Source of the DNA: an uncultured Pelagibacteraceae bacterium
Lineage (GTDB): Bacteria > Pseudomonadota > Alphaproteobacteria > Pelagibacterales > Pelagibacteraceae
NCBI GenBank assembly: GCA_902628195.1
Contig: CACOLY010000001.1
Span: 62,001-126,000, forward strand
Length of the DNA stretch: 64,000 nt
Direction: 5' to 3'
The notes beneath the pieces are model-generated. The model made no database searches. It was given only the letters and a program-made list of their open reading frames with translations, and was not told the DNA's origin. Position numbers and translations under genes: made by a program. This document shows, piece after piece, positions 22,069 to 33,736 of this stretch (within the stretch, counting starts at the first letter, position 1; each line of letters begins with the position of its first letter).

Positions 22069-22924
22069 ATTTTTCAGATATTTAATTGAATTTTTAATTA
22101 TCATGATATTGTTTTTAATATTTAAGATAATAGGAGTAAAAATTTCATCTTACGTATCTGGAAAAGTTTTTCGTTTAATTGGGCCACTTTTAAGACCAAA
22201 AAAAACTATCTTAAACAATTTTAAAATTGCTTTACCACATGCTAGTGCAAATGAAATCGAAAATCATATTAGTGAAATGTGGAATTATTATGGAAGAATT
22301 TTAGCTGAATATCCGTTCTTGAATAGTTTTCGAAATAATTCTAAGACTGAAATGATTAAAATTAAAGGAAAAGAAATTCTTGATAACATTTTAAAAAATA
22401 ATGAAAACGTAATTTTTGTTTCTGGTCATTTTGACAATTTTGAATTAATGGCAATGACTTTAGAGAAATCAGGCATTAAACTTGCAGCAATTTATCGTCC
22501 GTTAAACAATCTTTTTATGAATAAAATAATAGAAATTTTAAGAACAAAATATATTTGTAAAAATCAAATTAAAAAAGGTAGATCAAATATTCGAAATTTA
22601 TTAAAATTATTTAATGACGGACACTCTATAGCTTTAATGATTGATCAAAGAGTAAGTGAGTCAATTCAATCTCCTTTTTTTGGAAAAGATGCATATACAA
22701 CTACTATTCCAGCACAATTTGTAAAAAAATTTAAATGTAAAGTTGTACCAATTTACATTGAGAGAAAAAATAATGTAAATTTTGAGGTCACGGTTTATAC
22801 ACCTTTAAATTTTGAGGAAAAAGAAACCATCAATGAGATCACTCGAAAACTAAATAAAAATCTTGAGCAAATGATATTAATTAATCCATCAAAATGGATT
22901 TGGTCTCATAATAGATGGAAATAA
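22055..22924 (+). CDS. Lipid A biosynthesis lauroyl-type acyltransferase
   Basis: VSGHFDNFELM, IALMIDQRV, IWSHNRWK motifs of the LpxL/LpxM family. Confidence 0.92.
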   Translation: MKLIKFFRYLIEFLIIMILFLIFKIIGVKISSYVSGKVFRLIGPLLRPKKTILNNFKIALPHASANEIENHISEMWNYYGRILAEYPFLNSFRNNSKTEMIKIKGKEILDNILKNNENVIFVSGHFDNFELMAMTLEKSGIKLAAIYRPLNNLFMNKIIEILRTKYICKNQIKKGRSNIRNLLKLFNDGHSIALMIDQRVSESIQSPFFGKDAYTTTIPAQFVKKFKCKVVPIYIERKNNVNFEVTVYTPLNFEEKETINEITRKLNKNLEQMILINPSKWIWSHNRWK

Positions 22925-22925
22925 A

Positions 22926-23129
22926 TTATTTTTCTTCTCTTTTCTTTGCAGCCTCTATGTAAGAGTAATATGGTTCCTGAAGTTCGACATTCCAATATTG
23001 TAATTTTTCTAATTTAATTTGTTTACCTGATATAGCGCAAATTACATGATCTCCATTTTCAATAATTTCAAAATTATTTGGTAAATATTTTATTTTTGCT
23101 AATTTTTTGTACATTTTTAGTTTATACAT
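22926..23129 (-). CDS. DUF2093 family protein
   Basis: 67 aa: AKIKYLPNNFEIIENGDHVICAISGKQIKLEKLQYWNVELQEPY. Confidence 0.85.
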   Translation of the reverse strand: MYKLKMYKKLAKIKYLPNNFEIIENGDHVICAISGKQIKLEKLQYWNVELQEPYYSYIEAAKKREEK

Positions 23130-23135
23130 TTATAC

Positions 23136-24401
23136 ATGAATGTTGGGATTTTAGGAAGTGGCGGTAGAGAACATGCAATTTGTTTTAGCATCAAAAAATC
23201 AAAAAATGTAAAAAATGTATATTGCCTTCCTGGAAATGCTGGAACTTCAACTATAGCTGAAAACATACAAATAAATATAAGAGATTTCCATGCAATTAAA
23301 AAATTTACTGAGGAAAAAAAAATTGATCTTTTAATTGTTGGCCCTGAAAAACCATTAGTAGACGGCATAGTCGATTTTTTTTTAGATACAAAAGTTAAAA
23401 TATTTGGTCCTAATCAAGCAGCTTCCCAACTCGAAGGTTCAAAAATTTTTACAAAAAAACTTTGTAAAAAATATAATATACCAACTGCAAACTTTGGCAT
23501 ATTTCCAAACCCTCAAGAGTCAAAAATTTTTTTAGAAAAAGCAAATTATCCTATGGTTATAAAAGCTGATGGACTTGCCTCAGGAAAAGGAGTTTACATA
23601 TGTGAAAATAAGAAAGATGCATTTATAGCCATAGATGAAATTTTTACAGGAAAATTTGGAGAAGCAAAAAATGTGTTGATAGAGGAATTTTTGACTGGTG
23701 AAGAAATGAGTTTTTTTATTGTTACTGATGGCAAAGATATTAAATTATTTAATACTGCTCAGGACCATAAAAGGGTTCTTGAAGGTGACAAGGGTAAGAA
23801 TACTGGAGGTATGGGTGCTTATTCACCATCAAGATTAATCAACTTAGATCTCGAAAAGAAAATAATTAATCAAATAATTTATCCAACTCTCAAAGGCCTT
23901 AAGGAAATGAAAATAGAATATTCAGGTTTTCTTTATGCTGGTCTTATGATTAAAAATGATAACCCTTATTTGATCGAATATAATGTTAGAATGGGAGATC
24001 CAGAATGCCAAACAATTTTACCTAGGTTAGAGTCAGATTTAGCAAATATTTTTTTAGCGTGTTGCGAAAAAAAATTAAATGAAATTGAGATAAAATGGAA
24101 AAAAGATAATTCCATTTGTGTTGTTTTGTGCTCTGATGGTTATCCAGAAAAATATAAAAAAAATGTATTAATCAAAAATTTAGAAAAGATTAATACAGAT
24201 GATAAAAATTATTGTTTTCATGCAGGTACTAATATTATAGATAAGAAAACATACGCTGTTGGTGGAAGAGTTTTGAATTTTGTATCGTTATCCTCAAATT
24301 TTTCTGAAGCAAGAAAAAAAACATTTGACAACTTAAATAATTTAAACTGGAATGAAGGTTTTTATCGTAAAGATATTGGATACAAAGTCATTAATAAATG
24401 A
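23136..24401 (+). CDS. purD: Phosphoribosylamine-glycine ligase
   Basis: NVGILGSGGREHAI, DGLASGKGVYI, GGMGAYSPS, YNVRMGDPECQ motifs. Confidence 0.98.
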   Translation: MNVGILGSGGREHAICFSIKKSKNVKNVYCLPGNAGTSTIAENIQINIRDFHAIKKFTEEKKIDLLIVGPEKPLVDGIVDFFLDTKVKIFGPNQAASQLEGSKIFTKKLCKKYNIPTANFGIFPNPQESKIFLEKANYPMVIKADGLASGKGVYICENKKDAFIAIDEIFTGKFGEAKNVLIEEFLTGEEMSFFIVTDGKDIKLFNTAQDHKRVLEGDKGKNTGGMGAYSPSRLINLDLEKKIINQIIYPTLKGLKEMKIEYSGFLYAGLMIKNDNPYLIEYNVRMGDPECQTILPRLESDLANIFLACCEKKLNEIEIKWKKDNSICVVLCSDGYPEKYKKNVLIKNLEKINTDDKNYCFHAGTNIIDKKTYAVGGRVLNFVSLSSNFSEARKKTFDNLNNLNWNEGFYRKDIGYKVINK

Positions 24402-24964
24402 GAATTATTGCAGGGAAATTTAAAGGAAAAAAAATTTTAGAACCAATGGATCAAAACACAAGACCTTTAAAAGATCTCGCTAAAGAATCTATTTTTAATG
24501 TTGTTAAACATTCAAATAAATTTAATGCTAATATAGAAAATGCAAATATATTGGATTTATTCTCTGGTGTGGGATCTTTTGGTCTTGAAGCAATATCGAG
24601 AGGAGCAAAATTTGTTACATTTGTTGAAAACTATCAAAGTGTTTTAAATGTTTTAAAAAAAAATATTCAAAATCTCAATCTAAATGAAAAAAGTAAAATT
24701 ATTGAAAAAGATATTTTTCAAAGTAATTTTTTTAAAGAATTAAGTAATAATTTTGATTTGATCTTTGTTGATCCTCCTTTTAAAGAAAAAAAAATATCGT
24801 TAATTTTATCAGAAATTAAAAATTCAAATATTTTAAAAAAAGATGGACTTATAATAATTCATAGAAATAGTGAACAAAAAGAAGTTTATTTTAAAGAATT
24901 TAAAATTTTGGAAGAAAAAAAATATGGAATCTCTAAAATGATTTTCGGTATTATCTTAAACTAA
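24398..24964 (+). CDS. rsmD: 16S rRNA (guanine(966)-N(2))-methyltransferase
   Basis: MRIIAGKFKGKKI, RPLKDLAKESIFNV, LDLFSGVGSFGLEAISRGA, FVDPPF. Confidence 0.95.
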   Translation: MRIIAGKFKGKKILEPMDQNTRPLKDLAKESIFNVVKHSNKFNANIENANILDLFSGVGSFGLEAISRGAKFVTFVENYQSVLNVLKKNIQNLNLNEKSKIIEKDIFQSNFFKELSNNFDLIFVDPPFKEKKISLILSEIKNSNILKKDGLIIIHRNSEQKEVYFKEFKILEEKKYGISKMIFGIILN

Positions 24965-26108
24965 ACTGTTTTTTCGTCTCTTGTTTTATTAATTCTACAG
25001 ATGGCTGATCAAATGGATTTACGTTCATTGCTCTTCCTAGAAGGATTGTTTCTAGTATAAAGTAGCAAAATAATTCTCCCAAAGTCGTTTCATCTCTTTT
25101 ATTAATTTCAAAACTTCTAAACGGAATATTTTTTTTAGAAAAGACAATCTCCGTAGCTTTTTTTTGTTTTAATATTATTTTGTTAGATGAGTAAAATCTT
25201 AGATATTTATGACTTGGTAAAAATATTTTACTATTTAATTGATCAGAGTTTTTTTCTTTACAGCTAAAAAAAGTAAAAAAATTATTTTTAAATCCGTCTA
25301 GATATAACTGCATCATGCTATGATTGTCTTTAGGCATTTCTGATATAATCGGGAGTATACCTTTGCCTTTCTTACCCAAACTTTCAGCAATTAATTGCTG
25401 ATACCACTCGAAAAGATAATGAGATTTTTCATCATAATTTAAAATAATTGAATTAAATTTTTTTTTTTTATGTAAATGTAATATTGCTCCTGTACTACAC
25501 ACCAATTGATTTATAAATTTTTTACTTTTTACTAAATTGTCAAATTGTCTAAATTTTTTCGGATTTAAACCCATCAATTCTGCAGGCAACATGCCTACTT
25601 CAGATAAAACTGAAAATCTTCCGCCAATAAAATTATTATGTTCAATCACCTCCGACTTCAATTTTTTTGCAAGATTATATAAATGACTAGGTTTTTTTTC
25701 TGTTATGAAAATATTTTTATCATTTTTTTTTATTAATAAATTTACATTTGTAATTGTTTCAAGAGTATTTCCTGACTTAGATATAATTAAATTTATTTGA
25801 TTATTTTTATATTTTTCTTTTTTTGAAATTAAATTATCTATGAATACAAAATTTTTTTTGCTTTTTTCTTTTAAAAAATTAAATATTGCTTTTGAACCTA
25901 AAATAGATCCGCCCATTCCAATTAATCTTATATCTTTATTTCTTGTGATTTGGCTTATCTTTTTATATTTATAATTATCTTTATAATTTTTTGATAAAGA
26001 TTTTATAGTTTCACTTTTATTTTTTAAAATAAGTTTTAATTTATTAAAGATATTTTTATTATTTTTCCTATACTTAAAATTTTTAAGTTCTATTGATTTT
26101 GTTAACAT
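24951..26108 (-). CDS. pgi: Glucose-6-phosphate isomerase (short, divergent)
   Basis: IGMGGSILGSKAIFNFL, ISKSGNTLETITN, GGRFSVLSEVGMLPAEL; 385 aa, shorter than E. coli type. Confidence 0.88.
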   Translation of the reverse strand: MLTKSIELKNFKYRKNNKNIFNKLKLILKNKSETIKSLSKNYKDNYKYKKISQITRNKDIRLIGMGGSILGSKAIFNFLKEKSKKNFVFIDNLISKKEKYKNNQINLIISKSGNTLETITNVNLLIKKNDKNIFITEKKPSHLYNLAKKLKSEVIEHNNFIGGRFSVLSEVGMLPAELMGLNPKKFRQFDNLVKSKKFINQLVCSTGAILHLHKKKKFNSIILNYDEKSHYLFEWYQQLIAESLGKKGKGILPIISEMPKDNHSMMQLYLDGFKNNFFTFFSCKEKNSDQLNSKIFLPSHKYLRFYSSNKIILKQKKATEIVFSKKNIPFRSFEINKRDETTLGELFCYFILETILLGRAMNVNPFDQPSVELIKQETKKQFSLR

Positions 26109-26437
26109 TAATCTTGTTTTATTTTTTCTAAGATTGATTCCTCCAATGAATTATTTGATTTGGAATTTCCCTCATAAGTTTGATTTTCCGAATTTACTTG
26201 TAAAATATTTTCAATATCAAAATCACTTTCATTTATTTCAACTTTTTTTTCTACCTCAGGTGTGGGAAGCTTAGAAAAATCTGGTGGTATAGTTAAAGCA
26301 TTTTTTTTATCTATCAAAAATTCTTCAGCATTTTTAGATTTTTTATTTCCCTCAAGGCCATCTTTTAAAGACTGGCAACCATTTAAAAAATTAAATGAGA
26401 ATATGATAACAAAAATAAATTTATATATATTTTTCAT
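26108..26437 (-). CDS. DUF3035-like lipoprotein
   Basis: Signal peptide with lipobox (FNGCQ-like, LNGC), IDKKNALTIPPDFSKLPTPE motif; upstream of lspA in reading order pgi-side. Confidence 0.7.
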   Translation of the reverse strand: MKNIYKFIFVIIFSFNFLNGCQSLKDGLEGNKKSKNAEEFLIDKKNALTIPPDFSKLPTPEVEKKVEINESDFDIENILQVNSENQTYEGNSKSNNSLEESILEKIKQD

Positions 26438-26925
26438 CTATTTCTTTTTTGTAAAAAAACTTCATCATAAATAAGGCAAATAATGCCGATTGTTATAAAT
26501 ATATCTGCAATATTGAATATAAACCAATGAAATCCATTGTAATGTATATCAATGAAGTCAGGAACGGCTTTATAGAATATCCTATCAAATAAATTTCCCA
26601 AACCACCTCCGACTATTATTAGATAAGAATATTTTTGAAATTTTTCCGTCTTTGATACCATGATTAATAAAATCAATATTATTATAATAATTAATAAAGT
26701 TATTAAATCATAATAAAAACTTTCATTTAGTGAAAAAAGTCCAAATGCAATTCCACTATTCCATATCAAGGTTATGTTTAAAAAGGTTGAATTAAATAAA
26801 TCGGATTCAATTAATTTTTCATTCAAATTAATAACATAAATTTTTGAAATTCTATCTAAAATGAATATAAAAATAACTACAAATAAACTTATATAAAAAT
26901 TTTTTGATAAATACTTTGTGATCAT
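26434..26925 (-). CDS. lspA: Lipoprotein signal peptidase
   Basis: FILDRISKIYVI, WNSGIAFGLF, GGGLGNLFDRIF, VPDFIDIHYNGFHWFIFNIADIFI. Confidence 0.97.
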   Translation of the reverse strand: MITKYLSKNFYISLFVVIFIFILDRISKIYVINLNEKLIESDLFNSTFLNITLIWNSGIAFGLFSLNESFYYDLITLLIIIIILILLIMVSKTEKFQKYSYLIIVGGGLGNLFDRIFYKAVPDFIDIHYNGFHWFIFNIADIFITIGIICLIYDEVFLQKRNR

Positions 26926-29639
26926 TAACTGTGCCTAGAACATGGTTCTAAGTTTATTTTCCAACATACGGGACATTTTTCTCCCTTTGCTTTTTTAGTT
27001 ATAACTGTTGTATTAGTCTTGTTATTGTAAGAAACTATTGCCTTTGAAGTTATGCATAATTCTGAAAAATCTATGTTTTCAGTTATATTTTTAAGTTTAC
27101 TATCAAGTTTAATATCAAGATCTGCTTCAAGACTTGAACCAATTTCTTTGCTGGCTCTTTTTTCTTCGATACTAATATTGCAGATATTCCTTATACTTAT
27201 TAATTCAATCCATTTTGTGTTTAATTCTTCATTTTTAAAATTTTCTGGAATTATCAAAAAATTTTTTAAATGAACACTTTTATTATCTTTAAAAATTAGT
27301 TGATAAATTTCTTCAGTGGTAAATGATAAAATAGGAGCAAACCATCTTATCAATAAATTAAGAATGATATTCAATATGGTAACACAGGCTTTTCTTTTTT
27401 CTGAACCAACCTCATCACAATACAAAGTATCTTTTCTTATATCAAAATAAAAAGACGATAAATCAACTGTGCAAAAATTTAATAATTCCTTATATAAATT
27501 ATGAAAATCATAATTTTTAAAATATTTATGAAAATTAAGATTTAAAGAATAAATCTTATGAAGCATAAATTGTTCTAATTCAGGTAAATTTTTTACATCA
27601 ATACTTTTTAAATCAATTTCCTTAAATTTATCATTTAAATTTCCAAGCAAATATCTGAAAGTATTTCTTATTTTTCTATAAGACTCAGAATGTTGATCCA
27701 AAATTGAGTAGTCTATTCTTAAATCTTCCGCATAATTTGAAGAAGCAACCCAGATTCTTAAAATATCAGCTCCATATTTTTTTAAGATATCCTCTGGGGC
27801 AATCACGTTACCTAAAGATTTTGACATTTTAAGCCCTTTTCCATCAACAACAAATCCATGGGAGAGAATTGACTCAAATGGAGCTTTCCCTCTTGTTCCA
27901 CATGACTCTAATAAAGATGAATGAAACCAACCTCTATGTTGATCGGATCCTTCAAGATACATTGATGCTGGCCATTTCAAATCTTCTCTTTTTTCTAGTA
28001 CAAACGAATGAGTCGAACCACTATCAAACCAAACCTCAACAATATCTTGTAATTTTTCAAAGTCATCTGCTTTATATTTGCTTCCAAGAAACTTCTGAGG
28101 ATTATCAGAAAACCAACAATCTGAACCTTCTTTCTCATAAATTTTAGCAATATTTTCAAACACTTCGTCATCTACTAAAATTTCATTATTTTTTTTATTT
28201 ACAAAAATTGGCAAAGGAACGCCCCAAACTCTTTGTCTAGATACGCACCAATCTGGTCTTGTTTCTATCATTGACTTTAATCTTTCTTTACCTTTGTTAG
28301 GATAGAAAGTTGTATCATCTATAGCCTTTAGAGCTTTCTCTCTTAATTTATGACTTTCCATTGAAATAAACCACTGTGGTGTAGCTCTATGAACTAATGG
28401 AGCTTTCGATCTCCAAGAATGAGGATAAGAATGGACAAGCTCGCCACTAGATAATAATTTTTTTTGCTCTTTTAATTTTTCAATCACTATGGGGTTGGCT
28501 TTGAAAATGTGAATTCCTTCAAATAACATTACGTTATTTGTATACTTTCCATCTCCATCAACTGTTTCTATTGCCTTAATTCCGTTATTTAAACAAAGGT
28601 TAAAATCATCAGGTCCATGACTTGGGGCACAATGAACTATACCTGTTCCTTGTTCGGTAGTAACGAAACGTGCCTCTAAAAGTGGGATATCATAATCGAA
28701 ACCTAAATCAAAAAAGGGATGTCTACAAATTGTTTCTTTCAGTTCTTTTCCTTTGAAATTTTTTAAAACTTCATACTTTTCAACATTGCACTCTTTAATT
28801 ACTGATTCTAATAATGCCTCTGCTATAACAATTTTCTTATTTTTATAATCTCCTTCATCATGTATTTTTACTAATAAGTAAGTTAAGCTTTCATTATACG
28901 CTAAAGCTTTGTTGGCAGGTATTGTCCATGGTGTAGTTGTCCAAATAACTATTTCACTATCATTGATTTCACTTACTTCAGATTTTTTTACTGGAAATGA
29001 TGCATAAATAGTATCTGATTTATGATCCTGATATTCTACTTCAGCATCTGCTAGTGCTGTTTTTTCTACAGTTGACCACAGTACTGGTTTAAAACCTCTA
29101 TACAAACTTCCTTCTTTTAAGAACTTTCCTAGCTCTCTTACAATTTGAGCTTCAGCATCATAACTCATTGTTGAATAGTAATTTTCCCAATCTCCTACTA
29201 CACCTAATCTTTTAAATTGATCTTTATGGATCTCGATCCATTTTTCAGCAAAAACTCTACACTCTTTTCTGAATTCAATCACAGGTACTTCATTTTTATT
29301 TTTTTTATTTTTTTTATATTGTTCTTCAATTTTCCACTCTATTGGTAAACCATGACAATCCCAACCAGGGACATATACTGAGTCTTTACCGTCCATTTGA
29401 TGAAATTTCACAATTATATCTTTTAAGATTTTATTAAGCGCTGTCCCCATATGTATATTTCCATTTGCATAAGGAGGGCCATCATGTAAAATAAATTTTT
29501 CTTTACCTTTTCTAGAGTTTCTTAACTCTTTATATAAATTTATTTTTTCCCAGAATTTTAAAAACTCTGGCTCTTTTGAAGGCAAGTTTGCCCTCATTGA
29601 AAAAGATGTTTTGGGTAAATTAATTTGAAATTTGCTCAT
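26925..29639 (-). CDS. ileS: Isoleucine-tRNA ligase
   Basis: DGPPYANGNIHMGTALNKILKD, WDCHGLPIEWK, KMSKSLGN (KMSKS), C-terminal CPVCW. Confidence 0.98.
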   Translation of the reverse strand: MSKFQINLPKTSFSMRANLPSKEPEFLKFWEKINLYKELRNSRKGKEKFILHDGPPYANGNIHMGTALNKILKDIIVKFHQMDGKDSVYVPGWDCHGLPIEWKIEEQYKKNKKNKNEVPVIEFRKECRVFAEKWIEIHKDQFKRLGVVGDWENYYSTMSYDAEAQIVRELGKFLKEGSLYRGFKPVLWSTVEKTALADAEVEYQDHKSDTIYASFPVKKSEVSEINDSEIVIWTTTPWTIPANKALAYNESLTYLLVKIHDEGDYKNKKIVIAEALLESVIKECNVEKYEVLKNFKGKELKETICRHPFFDLGFDYDIPLLEARFVTTEQGTGIVHCAPSHGPDDFNLCLNNGIKAIETVDGDGKYTNNVMLFEGIHIFKANPIVIEKLKEQKKLLSSGELVHSYPHSWRSKAPLVHRATPQWFISMESHKLREKALKAIDDTTFYPNKGKERLKSMIETRPDWCVSRQRVWGVPLPIFVNKKNNEILVDDEVFENIAKIYEKEGSDCWFSDNPQKFLGSKYKADDFEKLQDIVEVWFDSGSTHSFVLEKREDLKWPASMYLEGSDQHRGWFHSSLLESCGTRGKAPFESILSHGFVVDGKGLKMSKSLGNVIAPEDILKKYGADILRIWVASSNYAEDLRIDYSILDQHSESYRKIRNTFRYLLGNLNDKFKEIDLKSIDVKNLPELEQFMLHKIYSLNLNFHKYFKNYDFHNLYKELLNFCTVDLSSFYFDIRKDTLYCDEVGSEKRKACVTILNIILNLLIRWFAPILSFTTEEIYQLIFKDNKSVHLKNFLIIPENFKNEELNTKWIELISIRNICNISIEEKRASKEIGSSLEADLDIKLDSKLKNITENIDFSELCITSKAIVSYNNKTNTTVITKKAKGEKCPVCWKINLEPCSRHS

Positions 29640-29641
29640 TA

Positions 29642-30568
29642 TTATTTTTTTGCTTTAGATATATCTATTTTAATTTGTTTTTTTAATTCACTTACATTTT
29701 TGAATTTTTTTTCTTTTCTAATAAATTTTAAAAAATTAACCGTCAAATACTTATTATATAAATTTTTTGAAAAATTAAACAGATGAACTTCTAATAATAT
29801 TTTTTTTTGATTAAAAGTTGGCCTATATCCTAAATTTGCTATTCCTCTAATAAATTTATTTGTACCATTTTTTTTTACTTTAACTGCATAAACTCCTGTT
29901 TTTGCTATAATATAATCTTTGATATCAATATTAGCAGTTGGAAATCCAATTTTTTTTCCAAGTTGTCTTCCTTTTTTAACCATTCCTTCTATCGACCACT
30001 CCCTATTTAAAAATTCATTGGCTTTCTTAATTTTACCTTTTATTAATAATTTCCGAATTAATGAGGATGATATAATTTTTTTATTCTTAGATAATGGTCT
30101 GGGTTTAACTATTTTATAATTAAATATTTTTTCATACTTAATTAATTGTTTTACATCTCCCTCTCTCCTATTTCCAAATCTGAAATTATTACTTACAAAG
30201 ATAAATTTTGCTTGCAATTTTGAAACAAGAATATTCTTAATAAAGTTTGTAGATTTAACTTTTGAAAATTTTTTATTAAATTTTTTTATTATAACAAAAT
30301 CTACATTATGTTTTTTTAATGAATTAATTTTTTGTTTTTGATTTGAAATTCTAAAGTTGCTTAGGTTGTTATTAAAAAACATTTTTGGCATTGGCTCAAA
30401 AGTTAATACACCAATATTAAGAGAGTATTTTTTTTTAAAATTTTTTGCTAATTTAAATAATTTTTGGTGACCTAAATGCAGACCGTCAAAATTACCAATT
30501 AATATTATTGATCTTTTGTGTTGTTTTATAATATTAAAATTTTTATATATTTTTATTAATTTTACCAT
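29642..30568 (-). CDS. ribF: Bifunctional riboflavin kinase/FAD synthetase
   Basis: GNFDGLHLGHQKLF, SSSLIRKLL, GFPTANI, GVYAVKV motifs. Confidence 0.95.
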   Translation of the reverse strand: MVKLIKIYKNFNIIKQHKRSIILIGNFDGLHLGHQKLFKLAKNFKKKYSLNIGVLTFEPMPKMFFNNNLSNFRISNQKQKINSLKKHNVDFVIIKKFNKKFSKVKSTNFIKNILVSKLQAKFIFVSNNFRFGNRREGDVKQLIKYEKIFNYKIVKPRPLSKNKKIISSSLIRKLLIKGKIKKANEFLNREWSIEGMVKKGRQLGKKIGFPTANIDIKDYIIAKTGVYAVKVKKNGTNKFIRGIANLGYRPTFNQKKILLEVHLFNFSKNLYNKYLTVNFLKFIRKEKKFKNVSELKKQIKIDISKAKK

Positions 30569-31383
30569 TTTAGCTCTGTTTGAATAAAGTTACAAATAGT
30601 TTCATATGACTTTGCTGTTTTTTCAATTCCGTTTTTGCTTATTTCGTTTTTATGAATACCATTTGAAATTATTAAAGAGTGGTAATTTAATAAATTAGCA
30701 CCTTTAATATCAGTATTGAAGTTATCACCTATTGAAAGTATTTTTTTATTCTTATTATTTATAGATTGGTTATATACCTCTGGGTAAGGTTTTCCAAAAT
30801 ATATTACTTGTCCCCCCATCTTCTCAAAAACCATTGCAACAGATCCTGCACATAATTCTCTTACTTTTCCCTTATCAACAATTAAATCAGGATTAGTACA
30901 AATCATTTTTTTATTTAAATTTTTTTCAAACAAATTTTTATAGAATATTAAGTCATCATCATGATTATCAAATAACCCTGTACATAAAATATACTCACTT
31001 TTATGAATATCTGATGATTTATTTTTTTTAAAATCCCTAAATAAATCAAAATCTCTTTCCGGCCCAACATGAAAAAATTTTTGATTTAAATAGTTTTTTT
31101 TCAGATAGTTTAATGCTGCTTCACCAGATGTAAAAACATGATCTCTAATCTCTTTTTCCATACCCATTTTTTCTAAAAAATTTTTAACAGCCTCATTTGG
31201 TCTAGGTGCATTTGTAAGAAGGACATAATCTTTATTGATATTAGAAATCTGTTTTAAAGCGTTAATAGCCTCATTGTGTAATTTTATGCCATTATGAACA
31301 ACTCCCCACAAGTCGATATAAAATAACTGATAATTGTTAGCGATCGAACTTAGTCCATCTTTATCTAAATTTTTTGTCATCAA
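30562..31383 (-). CDS. HAD-IIA family hydrolase (TIGR01459-like)
   Basis: FYIDLWGVVHNGIKLHNEA, LLTNAPRPN, YFGKPYPEVY, SIGDNFNTDIKGAN. Confidence 0.9.
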   Translation of the reverse strand: MMTKNLDKDGLSSIANNYQLFYIDLWGVVHNGIKLHNEAINALKQISNINKDYVLLTNAPRPNEAVKNFLEKMGMEKEIRDHVFTSGEAALNYLKKNYLNQKFFHVGPERDFDLFRDFKKNKSSDIHKSEYILCTGLFDNHDDDLIFYKNLFEKNLNKKMICTNPDLIVDKGKVRELCAGSVAMVFEKMGGQVIYFGKPYPEVYNQSINNKNKKILSIGDNFNTDIKGANLLNYHSLIISNGIHKNEISKNGIEKTAKSYETICNFIQTELKW

Positions 31384-31450
31384 AACAATCTATAAACCAA
31401 AAAAACCCTAAATTCCTTTAGTTTTTTGTTTAACTTATTTTAATCTTTAT

Positions 31451-31478
31451 CTTGAAATAGTTAGACCAATCTCTATAT
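31451..31478 (+). promoter_or_regulatory. Candidate RpoH (sigma32)-type promoter for groESL
   Basis: CTTG (31451-31454), 17-nt spacer, TCTATAT (31472-31478): 6/7 to the alphaproteobacterial -10 form CYTATNT. Confidence 0.6.
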
Positions 31479-31505
31479 GAAGTTCATATTTATAAAGGAG
31501 AATTT

Positions 31506-33481
<1,976 letters not shown>

Positions 33482-33506
33482 CCCCATTGTTCTCAAACAA
33501 AAATTC

Positions 33507-33538
33507 AAAAAGGGCAGTTTTTACTGCCCTTTTTTTTA
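33507..33538 (+). terminator. Rho-independent terminator of groESL
   Basis: AAAAGGGCAG-TTTTTA-CTGCCCTTTTTTTT. Confidence 0.9.
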
Positions 33539-33552
33539 TTCAATAATCAGAT

Positions 33553-33666
33553 ATGTCAAAACGATATAGTGGGAAATCATTTAAAGACTCTAGTGTAAAA
33601 AAAAAACCTAAATTAAGTTTCAAAGAAAAAAGGAAACTTAAACGAGAAAAGCGAAAAAATACTTAA
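33553..33666 (+). CDS. Highly basic 37-aa microprotein (not in supplied ORF track)
   Basis: MSKRYSGKSFKDSSVKKKPKLSFKEKRKLKREKRKNT*; starts just after the groEL terminator. Confidence 0.5.
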   Translation: MSKRYSGKSFKDSSVKKKPKLSFKEKRKLKREKRKNT

Positions 33667-33736
33667 TTTATTCAAGCCTAGTGTAGTTTTTTTTAAGTTT
33701 TCAAAAGCGATTAAATATGTATAAGAACCCGGAATT

